A stretch of DNA of 64,000 nt from CBDCYS01 sp965226245 (GCA_965226245.1 CBDDCL010000009.1:1-64000), one strand, 5' to 3'. Counted from the stretch's first letter, positions 1 through 9,887 are shown. The notes: a model not told the origin generated them from the sequence alone. Made by a program: numbers and translations.

Positions 1-203
1 CGTGCGCCCCTACAATATGAATGATAATATCCTTTATCATGCGCGATCAAGCGTCCCTCCCGCCGCTCCCCGGCAGGCCATAATGCCGGATCGCTCCCTA
101 ACGTATAGTAGAGCAGGAGCTTCTCCCATGACAGCTCAACCCGTCTGCTTTCATCGACTTGATGGAATCCTCGGCCATCCCATCGCAAAGTATTTCCGAG
201 GCT

Positions 204-1006
204 TCAATCAAGTAGTCCAGCCTGACGAAGGCTGCGCTGCACAGCGCGGAACACGCCGTCGAATTCGGGTAGCAGCACCATCTGCGCGGCGAGACGGGCA
301 CCCCAGAGCCTGGTGAGACGCAGCTCCTTGTTGCGAAACTCCTCGCCAAGCGTGGAGAGCGTTCGTCCCCGAAACTGCAGCTTGGCCTCTGTTTCAGCCG
401 TGAGGCTGCTGATGTCAACGTGACCTTCACTCGTGAGGTACCAGACATCGTATAGATCACGGGGCTCGTTTCGTGCGCGGTCGCCGAGGGCGCGATGTTT
501 TCGACGACGATCTCATCCAGTGGATACACCCTGACGAGCGCGTCATCCGGCAGATCCTCGTACTCCTCGTAGCCACGGACGACAGCACGTTCCGCGAGCG
601 GCAGAACGAGGCGCTCCCGGATGGTGATGTCCACCTTCACTTCCTTGGCGGACCGTGCGGGCAGGGGTCCTTCGTAGGCCAAATAGAACGTGTGGCTGTT
701 TGCATGGGTCTGACAATCTTCACGTTCGTAGCGCATTACGATGCCCCAGGAACGGTGAACGTCCTCGAAGACGGCATCAAGTTCCGTCCGCATCGCCTCG
801 AAGGGAACGTCCGCCAGCTGCGTGAAGTCGAGGTCTTCTGAGAAGCGGTACTCGCCAAAGTAGCACCGCTTAATGGCGGTTCCGCCCTTGAACGCCAACC
901 GCTCCCGTAGCGGCTGGGCGGGACGAAAAGTACCTCTTATCAAGCGGTAAGAGAAGGGTCCCTTCAGTAGCCGCATACGGTTCATGGATCTCACCCTGTC
1001 GCCCAC
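204..1006 (-). pseudogene. Frameshifted AbiEii-type nucleotidyltransferase toxin
   Basis: The first half shows the DUF1814/AbiEii nucleotidyltransferase signature: FKGGTAIKRCYFGEYRFSED followed by LDFT, then an acidic strand (KVDITI) and the Y-P-L-D-E-I segment. After VVENIA (near position 490) the open frame turns into low-complexity sequence. Moving one base restores the family pattern (DRARNEPRDLYDVWYL) and a C-terminal domain ending at a TGA at 204-206. So the gene carries a single frameshift, real or a sequencing error. In the family this protein is the toxin of AbiE-type toxin-antitoxin/abortive infection pairs. No intact AbiEi antitoxin gene is visible upstream (1007-1235), so it is probably dead. 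The start is uncertain; ATG codons occur at 1006 and 982. Confidence 0.75.
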
Positions 1007-1331
1007 AGGTTCGCTGTCAGGACGGGGCCCCGAGCAGACCGATCGCTGCCACCCTCACGGGTTCTTTCCCTCCTACGCCGGCACTCGATCACCAGACCGT
1101 CCGGCACGAAGGGTGCCGGGTGTGTGAAGTATAACCCTGATACTAAAGTTGCGAGGCCCGGCGGACCGGACCAGTCAAGCTTCCCTATGATGGGAGCGCG
1201 GGCTTGACATCGATCATGCCCCGGTCGATTACGCCGTGCGGGCAATGCCGACAGCGGGCCCGCCCCAGTACAAAGCTACGGGTATGACCACAGGCATGCC
1301 CGCATGCGGCATCGGGAAGCGCCCACTTAGG

Positions 1332-2444
1332 ATGATCCAAACGAAGAGCGGCATTGCAAGCTGGGCGGCTCTTTGTGGCGCCATCCTCCTGAGTGCCTGC
1401 GCGACCCGTCTCGGACCGAGGACGATCCCGGCGGCGCGATTCGACTACAACGAGCGGATCGCGCGATCCCAGAACGACCAGCTACTCCTGAACCTAGTCC
1501 GGCTGCGATACAGGGATACTCCAATGTTTCTCGATGTTGGAACCGTCATCGCCCAGTACACACTGGACGCGCGTGTGGGCGTCTTGCCCAGAATCCATGT
1601 CGACGGAACGGGCAGCACTGAGATAGGTGTTGACCTCGGCGGCCGCTACAGCGAGCAGCCCACCATTACCTACGAACCGATTTCCGGAGCGGAGTTCACT
1701 CAACGCCTGCTCACACCGATTTCGCCTAGCACGATCATTCTTTTGTCCCAGTCGGGTTGGAGTGTCGAGCGGCTCTTGATGTGCTGCGTCGACAGACTGA
1801 ACGATGTCACGAACGCCCCTGTCGCCAGCGGGCCGACGCCGTCCCGGATTCCCGACAACAGCCGATTCAGAGAAGTGGCGCGCTTGCTCCGAGAATTGCA
1901 GATTCTGGGATCGCTCAACTTCATGCTCGCGCAAGACCGGGAGACGGGAGCCACTCTTGTCAGAATCGAAAAGCCCGGATCCGACAGCCCGCGATCCAAC
2001 ATATTGCGCAGCCTACGCGAGATCTTGGATCTCGACGCCGCTGAGTCCACGTTTCGATTGACCACGCGTAGCGGCGAGCAACGAGACTCGGATGAGATCG
2101 TGTTGACGGGACGATCACTGCTAGGAGCGTTGTTCTTTCTATCGCATAACGTCGACCCGCCCGACTCGCACAAGTCAAGGGGACTGGTGACGGTCCTCAA
2201 GGGGCGGGAGAACGAAGACTTCAACTGGAGCATCGTGTCCGGCAACCTGCTCAAGATCGCTTCCTCGGAGTCGCCGCCACCTGGGGCGTTTGTCCGGATC
2301 CGCTACCGCGGCCATTGGTTCTATATCGACGATGCGGATTTGAACTCCAAGGCGACGTTCAATCTGCTGACCTACCTCCTGGCGCTCCAGTCCGCTGGCA
2401 GCGAAGGGATCGACGCCATGCTCACGGTACCGGTTGGCCAATAA
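1332..2444 (+). CDS. Conserved lipoprotein of unknown function
   Basis: I start at the ATG at 1332, because it gives a clean lipoprotein signal: a polar n-region, the hydrophobic ASWAALCGAILLSAC stretch and a lipobox LSAC with the acceptor cysteine. An upstream ATG (1236) would put 32 unlikely residues in front. The mature part begins with a conserved pattern (DYNERIARSQNDQLLLNLVR, then LRYRDTPMFLDV) that I recognise from uncharacterised lipoproteins of several Gram-negative phyla. No catalytic motif is visible. The ORF is complete and ends in a hydrophobic segment. Function unknown; likely anchored in the outer or inner membrane. Confidence 0.65.
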   Translation: MIQTKSGIASWAALCGAILLSACATRLGPRTIPAARFDYNERIARSQNDQLLLNLVRLRYRDTPMFLDVGTVIAQYTLDARVGVLPRIHVDGTGSTEIGVDLGGRYSEQPTITYEPISGAEFTQRLLTPISPSTIILLSQSGWSVERLLMCCVDRLNDVTNAPVASGPTPSRIPDNSRFREVARLLRELQILGSLNFMLAQDRETGATLVRIEKPGSDSPRSNILRSLREILDLDAAESTFRLTTRSGEQRDSDEIVLTGRSLLGALFFLSHNVDPPDSHKSRGLVTVLKGRENEDFNWSIVSGNLLKIASSESPPPGAFVRIRYRGHWFYIDDADLNSKATFNLLTYLLALQSAGSEGIDAMLTVPVGQ

Positions 2445-2812
2445 AGTGCGCCTCGGTTACACGGAGTTTGAGTTTCGGCGGGCTGATCGCCGTCATATAC
2501 TTCCGCTAGGCATCCAGCTTGGCCGCCCGGTGAGACGCTTGTCAGCGGTGTTGAAGTGGGTCGGTCCTATTGGTGCTTGTCGCGGCAGCCATTGCCGTTT
2601 TGTGGTTCACCGCGCCATAGCTCGGCACCGTCTTTACCTTGGATGGAAGGGACCCTGCGGGAGTTCTGAACTCGCCCGTACTCGAGCCTCGAAAGCTTCA
2701 GGCTGACGGCGGCTTTTCTAAATCAAGACAGTTGTCTTCCTGGCGCTCCTTCGGTTCGGCACAAAAATAGTGAGATCCATCATCTGCACGCAGATCCTGG
2801 ACAAGACCGCGC
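2445..2812. other. Intergenic, no convincing gene
   Basis: Short open frames on both strands are arginine-rich and look like frame shadows. I see no RNA, terminator or repeat here. Confidence 0.5.
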
Positions 2813-3502
2813 TTGACTCCGACTGACCGAGGCCGAATGGTCTCGGCCCTTCCTTGCGGAGCTGCTTCTTTTCCTCCACGAGCTTGCCCGCTGTCCTGGG
2901 CCGCGGAAACTCCCAACGGAAAAGACCCCGCTCCGGGCCAAGGCGATGCGACCTACCAACTGCTTCGAAACGTGGAGATCGCCAGCAGCTTCGAGGTCAG
3001 CAACCTGACACTTCAACGGGATGTCGGGAGGTTCGTCCTGGAGAGCGGTACTTTCAGCTTTGTGCGACCTGTCTTGGACCGCCTGACGATTGGCATCTTT
3101 ATCGGTAGAGGACGCTTCGACCTGGATCCACCGTTGCCTTGGGAGAAGCGCAACCTCGAGCTGCTCACCGAGAACACCGCTGTCAAGGAAGGTTTCAAGC
3201 GTATGGTCGTGTGCTTTACCGACGATACCTTCTCGGAGATCACTGCAGCAGGCCGGGGAGTGGGGATCGACTCGCGCGCTTCAGCAGTCCTGAAGGAGTT
3301 TCGCCAGAGGCGGCGCAACGGCGATTCGGTCCACAACGTCGAGGCCGAAATCCTGACTCACCTGTACAACCACAACTTCGAACTCTTCACTGCCTACCTG
3401 GCGGGAGGCGAACAGAAGGATCGTAGCCGGCGCCAGCTGATGGACGAGTGGGCCGCCTATCTGAACGGACGGCACGGAACCGACGATTCGCCGCCCCGCT
3501 GA
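2813..3502 (+). pseudogene. N-terminal fragment of M1-peptidase-like protein
   Basis: Residues about 45-140 match a domain I know from the N-terminus of long acidobacterial proteins that end in an M1-type peptidase: an RD..RFVLESGTFSFVRPV strand pair, GIFIGRGRFDLDPPL, then a LLTENTAVKEGFKRMVVCFT segment and TDDTFSEI. Those proteins run to several hundred residues, whereas this frame stops after 229, right after a basic helix region and a run of unrelated residues (HGTDDSPPR). I therefore call a C-terminally truncated copy. The start is unsure: the first 25 residues do not look like a normal signal peptide, so the 5' end may also be rearranged. Confidence 0.5.
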
Positions 3503-3589
3503 CGCGGCGCAGGAGCGTTCCGGCGCCCTGGACTATCGAGCCCGGCTGGTGCCCATGGCTCCAGCGCGTCTCCAGTTCCGGAAGGCGCC

Positions 3590-3979
3590 TTACCCGGTCG
3601 TTCCGCGGGCCGTGCGCAGCAGCGCCAGCGCGTAGACCACTCCGATGACCGGAACCACTGAGAAAGCCAGCGCTAGCTCCCAATCGCCCCGCACGCGGCC
3701 CGCAGCCATCAGCTGCGCAAGGCCCAGGTCGGCGACCACGTTCACTGTCAGGAGTGCCGCGAGGGCGAGGATCGTCGTCGTGACGAGGCGGGGCCGCAAC
3801 ACGAGCACCAGCACACCCGCGGCGCCAAGCGGATGCAGCAGGACTACCAGCAGCCGCTGCCAGATGTCCCCACCGTTCGCGAATGCGCCCACCAGGGCCG
3901 TGAAGCCGGCGAAGAGCGCGTGCATCACCGCGAGCACCGTCACCGACATCCGGAAGCTGGTCATGGAGACATGATACAT
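3590..3979 (-). CDS. Small four-helix membrane protein
   Basis: The ATG at 3979 (MYHVSMTSF) gives about 129 residues; the ATG at 3964 is an alternative. Four hydrophobic segments are visible: VTVLAVMHALFAGFTALV, LLVVLLHPLGAAGVLVLVL, TTTILALAALLTVNVVADL and LALAFSVVPVIGVVYALALL. It resembles uncharacterised integral membrane proteins with no known role. A perfect 51-bp piece of this gene (3727-3777) recurs at 5580-5630, which marks local duplication. Confidence 0.5.
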   Translation of the reverse strand: MYHVSMTSFRMSVTVLAVMHALFAGFTALVGAFANGGDIWQRLLVVLLHPLGAAGVLVLVLRPRLVTTTILALAALLTVNVVADLGLAQLMAAGRVRGDWELALAFSVVPVIGVVYALALLRTARGTTG

Positions 3980-4050
3980 CCCGCCGGGGCTCTCGTCCTC
4001 TGAACCGCGCCGTCGACGCCCACCGGCACGCATCGTTGACGCTGCACACG

Positions 4051-4422
4051 CTAGAACGCGACCGCGCCGACCCGCAGCAGATTGGTCAGGTAGGCGACCG
4101 CGTTCGACGTGCGTCTCTTGAAGTAGAAGACCCGTCCCTGCTCATGCTCACTGACGTGATAGCACTCCCACCGCTCCCGTCCCATCGCATTGAGCCGTTC
4201 GTCCACGTCTCCCAGATCAGCGTGGGCCACCTCGAGTGACGTGTATTCGATGGCCCAGAGAGCCTGGAGCTCTGCTGCCGACAACTCGCGCACGTCGTTG
4301 GCCCTCGTTCGCGCGTCGTCCAGGATTCCCTGAGCCCCCTCTCGCAACTCAGCCAGCGGGTCCTGTCGGCATCCAACCGAGAGCACCGCGAGTGACACGC
4401 CGATTAGTATGATTCGCATCAT
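4051..4422 (-). CDS. Small lipoprotein, unknown function
   Basis: The start is chosen at the ATG at 4422 because an AAAGGG box lies 9 bases upstream; it leaves the signal MMRIILIGVSLAVLSVGC with a lipobox ending in Cys. The mature protein (about 105 residues) carries a charged helical part (LAELREGAQGILDDARTRAN) followed by a compact domain with WECYHVSEHEQGRVFYFKRR. It has no recognisable catalytic motif. Probably an envelope lipoprotein. Confidence 0.6.
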   Translation of the reverse strand: MMRIILIGVSLAVLSVGCRQDPLAELREGAQGILDDARTRANDVRELSAAELQALWAIEYTSLEVAHADLGDVDERLNAMGRERWECYHVSEHEQGRVFYFKRRTSNAVAYLTNLLRVGAVAF

Positions 4423-4602
4423 CGCTTTCATCCCTTTGTAATCGGTGACAGCGCGGGACATCCGCCGCGCGGTTTCTCCGTCGTCTGAACGAGATGCATC
4501 CGCGCGAACCGAACATTCAGCAGTGGGCTGGTGTCCCACTGGCCCACCCTCCAGGGTCTACACCTGTTGACGGGACGTTCCCCGCACGACCGCGCCGAGC
4601 AC

Positions 4603-5250
4603 TCAATGAATCGTCGGCTTGGTCACCGCGCTCGTCGCCAACCGGTGTTGGCGGGCTCGCGTGCAGACCAGGACAACCGCATGCAACTCCTGCTCCGCAA
4701 TGCGTGAGAGTTCCCGCACGTTCCTGAGGGGCCCCGCCACGTCGTCTGCCGACGCCGGCGGTGCTGGCTGGCGGCCCAGGAGCTCGACGATGCCGTGCAG
4801 CATGGCGTTGATCTCCCTCAGATGCTCCAGTGCCTCGTGGGCTCGTTCGGGGAGCTCGATGGCCTCCTCGTCACCGAACAGGCCGTCGATGAAGCCTTCC
4901 AGCTCGTCGATACGGATCTGGCACAGACGTCGCAAGTCCTCTGGCTCCGCCTGGGTGGCTATTCGCGTCAACCGAAACGGCGTGCTTTCCGATTGATGGG
5001 TTGCCAGCGCGTTCCAGAGGCCCATGAGCGCGTCGAACAGTTCGTTGGCCGCCGCAGCCGTGTCGAACGTCGGCAGCTGACCTCCCCACAAGTTGGTGAC
5101 CGTCTGGACGGGCGATGCGTCAAGCCGGGGCGTCGCGATGTTGCCGAGGAAGCGCGTGCGTACGACGGGGAATGCCGTGGGACAGGCAGCGTGGTCTAAG
5201 AGCGCGCGGACGCGTGCGATGCCGTGAGAGCTGAGGGACGGTTTCTTCAT
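4603..5250 (-). CDS. Conserved hypothetical protein
   Basis: The ATG at 5250 (MKKPSLSS) is the probable start. The N-terminal part has conserved-looking motifs: LDHAACPTAFPVVRTRFLGN, LWGGQLP and LWNALATHQSESTPFRLTR. I have seen this pattern in uncharacterised proteobacterial and acidobacterial proteins. The middle is an acidic helical stretch (DELEGFIDGLFGDEEAIEL). No signal peptide or membrane segment. A 56-bp piece of its 3' part (4692-4747) is repeated at 5495-5550 with one mismatch. Confidence 0.55.
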   Translation of the reverse strand: MKKPSLSSHGIARVRALLDHAACPTAFPVVRTRFLGNIATPRLDASPVQTVTNLWGGQLPTFDTAAAANELFDALMGLWNALATHQSESTPFRLTRIATQAEPEDLRRLCQIRIDELEGFIDGLFGDEEAIELPERAHEALEHLREINAMLHGIVELLGRQPAPPASADDVAGPLRNVRELSRIAEQELHAVVLVCTRARQHRLATSAVTKPTIH

Positions 5251-5494
5251 GCCCGATTTGACACCCCGCACCGGTCTCTGGACGTCACCAGCCTACTCCG
5301 AACCACTGTGGCGATGTCGGGAGAATGACGCTCTGCGGTTGAGCCACGGCTGGCGACATGCGCGAGAGGCTCTCGCTTCCGCTGGGCCAGCACTCTCGTG
5401 CCGGCCATGACCAGTACCGAAAAGGAGCCAAGGGGCTCCGGCCGTGATGCGTCAACGGTTGTCACGTTCATACCGCAGGACTGCGCGCGTAGCG

Positions 5495-5550
5495 GCTCCG
5501 CAATGCGTGAGAGTTCCCGCACGTTCCTGAGGGTCCCCGCCACGTCGTCT
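5495..5550. repeat. Direct repeat of 4692-4747
   Basis: 56 bp identical to 4692-4747 except for one base (a G-to-T in a G run). In the source gene it encodes LRNVRELSRIAEQ; here the same peptide appears in a short broken frame. It lies in a 570-bp stretch (5251-5823) with no intact gene. Confidence 0.9.
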
Positions 5551-5579
5551 CGAAGACTTTGTTCCCATCCCGTCCGGCT

Positions 5580-5630
5580 GGTCGGCGACCACGTTCACTG
5601 TCAGGAGTGCCGCGAGGGCGAGGATCGTCG
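5580..5630. repeat. Direct repeat of 3727-3777
   Basis: 51 bp identical to 3727-3777 inside the membrane-protein gene. It sits 30 bp after the other duplicated scrap, so fragments of two neighbouring genes were joined here in a new order. Confidence 0.9.
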
Positions 5631-5823
5631 CGCTCGGATCGCTGTACCAGAACGGACACGAGCACCTGGACCCTTAAATCTTTTCCCCGTAGCGCCCTCC
5701 AAAATCGCTGGTGCGCTGCTCCCCAGGAGAGAATCTTGCTACCTTGGTCCACCTTGGAGGTGAAGATGCCGCGCGCTATCAGTTGGATAGGCTGGCACCT
5801 CAGCAGGGGTTGGTTGAACGCTG

Positions 5824-6018
5824 TCAAACGTTAGGTTTGACGTAAACGTTGAGCCCTATTTTGACCTCCACGCCATTCGCATCTTTAACGTCGATATTAC
5901 CCTGAGTCGACGCCACCCTTCTGGTTTTTCCAGAGGCGCTGATGTCGCCGCGGTGGTTCAGGTCAACATGAATCACCAAACGGTTATCATCCACCACTTC
6001 GAATTTAACGTTTTCCAC
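5824..6018 (-). CDS. Small conserved protein, unknown function
   Basis: A strong AAAGGAGG box lies 8 bases before a GTG at 6018, which I take as the start (MENVKFEVVDDNRLVIHVDL). That gives 64 residues ending in GLNVYVKPNV. A longer frame from a TTG at 6102 lacks a ribosome site. The body has alternating beta-strand character and a conserved-looking SASGKTRRVASTQGN segment. I recognise similar small proteins from other bacteria but not a function. Confidence 0.6.
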   Translation of the reverse strand: MENVKFEVVDDNRLVIHVDLNHRGDISASGKTRRVASTQGNIDVKDANGVEVKIGLNVYVKPNV

Positions 6019-6102
6019 TGGTATGGCCTCCTTTGGGGTGGGTCCTACGAACCCACCAATTGTACCTGCCTCGCCACCGATCTGGGGCAAATCGACCTGC
6101 AA

Positions 6103-6409
6103 GTGTTAGCGCCGGAGAGAACATAGTCCACAAGGCGGTGGAGTTCAGTCAGGTTGTGGCGGATAAAAACACCGTGGGCAGCGCGGCCTCTGCCAGCTAC
6201 TTCAGTCCGAGCACCGACTTGACCTCGGCCCACTCAGTCGGGATGGCATGCCATCTAGCTGTAGCTGGCCAGCTCACCCTTACGATCGGTGAAGGGTGGG
6301 CTGATTCGGGGTCTGAGTAGTAATGCAACAGCGCCGCGGATGGCGGCAGAGCTGCGGCTGGGGGAAGGGAGGCTCGACAAACCTCCACCAGGGCGTATGC
6401 CAGCCCTGC
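6103..6409. other. Intergenic, nothing recognised
   Basis: No coding pattern, repeat or clear terminator was seen between the small protein gene and the Sel1 gene. Confidence 0.4.
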
Positions 6410-7672
6410 TTACGGCTCGCAGTCCTGATAGTCCGAGGTCATACAGACCCGCGCTAGTTCAGTCGCTCGGCTGACCTCGGCGCGGGTCATGTCACGTTCA
6501 AGACTGTCCCGCAACTTCCTGGCGCTTGCGTTCCCGTTTGCGCCAGCGATGTTGTACCACATGTGCGCAAGCACGGAATCCTTGAGGACGCCCTCGCCGG
6601 CAGCGTGCATGACCCCGAGGTTGAACTGGGCACTGGCGTCGCCCTGCTCGGCGGCCAGCCGGTACCAGCGCGCCGCTTCGGCATCGTCCTTGAGGACGCC
6701 CTCGCCGGCAGCGTGCATGACCCCGAGGTTGAACTGGGCGCTGGCGTGATCCTGCTCGGCGGCCAGCCGGTACCAGCGCACAGCTTCGGCATCGTCCTTG
6801 AGGACGCCCTCGCCGGCAGCGTGCATGAACCCGAGGCTGAACTGCGCGCTGGCGACGCCTTGCTCGGCGGCCAGCCGGTACCAGCGCGCCGCTTCGGCAT
6901 CGTCCTTGAGAACGCCCCGCCCGTTGGCGTGTATGACCCCGAGGTTGAACTGGGCACTGGCGTCGCCCTGCTCGGCGGCCAGCCGGTACCAGCGCGCCGC
7001 TTCGGCCTCGTCCTTGAGAACGCCCCGCCCGGCAGCGTAACTGACCCCGAGGTTGAACTGGGCGAGGGCGTGACTCTGGCGCGATCCCGAGCGCTCCATC
7101 TCGGCAAACAGGTTCTCCAGCTCCGCGTCGCTCAAGCCCTCGTCTGGAATAGCGACAGACTGATGCACCTGCTCGGCAGCCAGCCGGAACCAGCGCACAG
7201 CTTCGGCCTCGTCCTTGAGGACGCCCTCGCCGGCAGCGTGCATGACCCCGAGGTTGAACTGGGCGAGGGCGTGGCCCTGCTCGGCGGCCAGCCGGTACCA
7301 TTTCACGGCTTCGGCCTCGTCCTTGAGAACGCCCCGCCCGGCAGCGTACATGACCCCGAGGTGGTACTGCGCAGCGGCATAGTCCTGGTCTGCGGCCCGC
7401 CGGTACCAGTGCACCGCTTGGGCTTCGTCCTTGCCCTTGAGGACGCCCTCGCCTGTGGCGTACATGCGCCCGATGCTGAACTGCGCTTCGGCGTCGCCCT
7501 GCGTGGCGGCCAGGTTGTGCTGCTCTACGGCGTCACCCTGGAACTCCTCTTCTGTCAGGATGACCGCTTCGGGATTGTCCTGTGCCAGGAGCACGTCGGC
7601 GGCCAGCAACACCGTCATGACCATGGCGGCGGTCATGTAGATCGGTCTGTGTGTTTTGTCGGTCGGCTTCAA
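6410..7672 (-). CDS. Secreted Sel1-repeat protein
   Basis: An AAGGAG box sits 11 bases before a TTG at 7672, giving MKPTDKTHRPIYMTAAMVMT and a signal peptide ending near LLAQ. Eight Sel1-like repeats of about 36 residues follow, with consensus AQFNLGVMHAAGEGVLKD and AEAVRWYRLAAEQ. Repeats three and four are separated by a 32-residue insert (VHQSVAIPDEG...). The repeats are nearly identical at the DNA level with a 108-bp period, so repeat number may vary by slippage or recombination. The end is a non-repeat tail (TELARVCMTSDYQDCEP). Sel1 proteins usually scaffold protein interactions; this one should act in the periplasm or outside. The ATG at 7708 is an alternative start. Confidence 0.85.
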   Translation of the reverse strand: MKPTDKTHRPIYMTAAMVMTVLLAADVLLAQDNPEAVILTEEEFQGDAVEQHNLAATQGDAEAQFSIGRMYATGEGVLKGKDEAQAVHWYRRAADQDYAAAQYHLGVMYAAGRGVLKDEAEAVKWYRLAAEQGHALAQFNLGVMHAAGEGVLKDEAEAVRWFRLAAEQVHQSVAIPDEGLSDAELENLFAEMERSGSRQSHALAQFNLGVSYAAGRGVLKDEAEAARWYRLAAEQGDASAQFNLGVIHANGRGVLKDDAEAARWYRLAAEQGVASAQFSLGFMHAAGEGVLKDDAEAVRWYRLAAEQDHASAQFNLGVMHAAGEGVLKDDAEAARWYRLAAEQGDASAQFNLGVMHAAGEGVLKDSVLAHMWYNIAGANGNASARKLRDSLERDMTRAEVSRATELARVCMTSDYQDCEP

Positions 7673-7907
7673 TGTGGGCGTCGCTCCTTTTTCTGGGGGC
7701 AGGACCATAGTTGATTTTTTCTTGGGCGGGAGGCAAGTCTATCACCATCCAAAGTCAACACAATCCCTTCCCACCGGGTTTATCCTGGCCTCTGGCCGCT
7801 GAGCGGTTTGGGACGGAGGCGTTGTCGCAGCAAGAATATGATGAACCGTAGTGCGCGGGATGACACGGTGTCCCTGTCTTGTCTGAGGGACATGGGAGAA
7901 TAAAGCC

Positions 7908-8804
7908 ATGCAGCGTAAACGAGACGGCTTGGTTCCCATCGGGGAAGCCTTCTCTGATCTGGACGGCCCCGTGAAGGCGATCCGCGACGCTTCGCCCCAG
8001 GCGCGCCACCACTTCACCCAGGCCGATCAGGTGCACCAGCTTGTCTCGGCCAGCGAAGCGGAACCCGAGGTAGGTTTCATGGCGCGAATGATGATGTTGT
8101 GCTCATTGCCGCGCACCAACCCCGGCAACCGGATTCGGTATATCCGGCAAAACGGCCCGTACACCTTAGTCATGACTGCCGGTGGTAAAAGCAAATTGCC
8201 CTTCGGTAATTCCCCCCGGCTCTTGCTGGCCTGGGCCTCGACCGAAGTGGTACGAACCCAAAGCCGTGAGCTCGTTCTAGGCCGCTCGCTTGCCGAGTTC
8301 ATGCGAACACTCGGGGTCTACCACAACAGCGGCGGACGCGGTGGCGTTCAAACGCGGCTCCGCAACCAGATGGATCGGCTCTTTAACGCCAGTGTCCAGT
8401 TGATCTACGAAGACGAGCACGGCAAGCAGTTCATTGCCTCCCACATCGCCGAGCGGGGCGAGTTTTGGTGGAACCCCAAGCGGCCCGACGAGCAGGTGCT
8501 GTGGGACAGCAAAATTTATCTGGGCGAGGCGTTTTTCAACGAGATCATCAGCCATCCCGTACCGCTCGACATGAACACCCTCACGGCCCTCAAACGATGC
8601 TCTCTGGGTCTCGATCTCTACCTGTGGCTCACCTACCGCACCTTCACCCTCCGCGCTCCGCTGCGGCTCACCTGGCGGCAGGTGTGCCAACAGTTCGGAA
8701 CGGACCCGGCTAAGGCCAGCGACAAATTCATCGTTCGGAACTTCCGCCAAAATGTTCTCCGCGAGTGGCGTTGGTGCATGAATCGGTGTAAGCGAGCACG
8801 CTAG
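7908..8804 (+). pseudogene. repA: Plasmid RepA, C-terminus cut by IS5-family element
   Basis: Closely similar along its length to the RepA at 28612-29589 (both share GPVK, HHFTQADQV, FMARMM, SLGLDLYLW and FNEII.HPVPLDMNTL). Plasmid RepA of this kind binds iterons to start replication. Similarity stops at FRQNVLREW (about 8769); the last residues, to the stop at 8804, come from an insertion-sequence end. About 45 C-terminal residues are lost and do not reappear beyond the element. The upstream leader (TGAGGGACATGGGAGAATA) also resembles the leader of the other repA, so the two are true paralogues. Confidence 0.8.
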
Positions 8805-9876
8805 CGGCGGAGGTGGGGTCCAGTCCATCATAGAGATCGGGGGGGGGGTAACGTCATGGTCGCAGCGAAGTCGAGCCGAGTCAACCGCCAGTACAAGAAG
8901 AAGTACAGAATCCGGAACTGGAGGGAGTACGAGCGTGGCCTCAGGAGCCGCGGCGACGTCACGATCTGGCTGAGCGAGGATGCAATTGCCGCGTGGGTAC
9001 CACCGAAGAACGGTCTTCGCGGAGGCCAGCGGCGGTACTCGAACCTCGCGGTCCGGACCGCGTTGACGCTGCGGGTCGTCTTCAGCCTGCCGCTCCGCCA
9101 GACCGAGGGGTTCCTGGACTCGCTGCTCCGCTTGATGGGCCTCAACCTCAAGGCCCCGGACCACACTCTCGCGCCGGAACCAAATCGTTGCGGTGCCGCC
9201 CCTGACCCGATCCTACGATGGCCCGATCGACTTGATCGTCGATTCCACAGGGCTGAAGATTCTGGGTTGCGGCGAATGGAACGCGCACAAGCACAAGGCA
9301 TCAAAGAAACGCCGGGATTGGCGGAAGCTGCACATCGGGGTGGATGCCGAGGGGTTCATTGTGGCGGCCGAACTCACAGCGAGCAGCCGGGACGACGCCT
9401 CCACACTCCCTGCTCTTCTCGACACAATCGAGGTTCCCATCCGGCGTTTCACGGCGGACGGAGCCTACGACCACAGGTCAGTCTACGATCAACTCAGCGC
9501 GGCCGGTACAGAGAACGTCGTGATTGTGATTCCCCCTCGTCGCTCTGCGGTGTCGGCGGGGCCAACGGACGGCCCCTGGGCGCAGCGTGACACGGCTCTT
9601 GAGAGGATTCGCCAGGTCGGGCGACGAGAGTGGCAGAAGGAGTCGGGCTACCGACAGCAGGCGCGCGTTGAAAACAGCTTCTTTCGATACAAATCCGTGC
9701 TCGGAGGCGGATTGAAGGCGAGGCACGGCAAGGCACAAAGGAGAGAAGTTGCGATCGGGTGTCACATCCTCAACCGGATGGCCGAGCTGGGTAGGCCGAA
9801 ATCCTGCGCTGTGGTGTCCTGAACGAGAAGTTGGAAAAGCGCCCCCACTCGCGCCGCAGTTGAATCATGCAACAGC
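8770..9876. mobile_element. IS5-family insertion sequence
   Basis: The element carries one frameshifted transposase. Imperfect terminal inverted repeats are visible: TTGGTGCATGAATC at 8771 and, inverted, TGTTGCATGATTC ending near 9875. Its left end coincides with the point where repA similarity ends. Exact ends and a target duplication could not be fixed by eye. Confidence 0.6.
8856..9822 (+). pseudogene. IS5-family transposase, frameshifted
   Basis: The first part (MVAAKSSRVNRQYKKKYRIR ... LRQTEGFLDSLLRLM) and the second part (DGPIDLIVDSTGLKILG, KRRDWRKLHIGVD, FTADGAYD, RQQARVENSFFRYK) are two halves of an IS5-group DDE transposase in different frames. DST, DGAYD and the EN...RYK segment are the expected catalytic regions. 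The change of frame lies near 9160-9170, where PDHT should continue into TLSRRN. Some IS5 relatives use programmed frameshifting, so this may be either a recoding site or decay. Confidence 0.8.
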
Positions 9877-9887
9877 GCCGTACATGA

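Noticed and set aside
9..316. Plus-strand open frame at the start of the window
   Set aside because: Overlaps the 3' end of the AbiEii-type gene on the other strand and has shadow-like composition.
6563..7714. 383-residue plus-strand frame opposite the Sel1 gene
   Set aside because: Its repeats are only the reverse reading of the Sel1 repeats; no start signal or known family.
6322..9880. Shared ATGCAACAGCGCCG at about 6323 and 9868
   Set aside because: Only 14 bp; could be chance or an IS-end trace, not enough to call a repeat.
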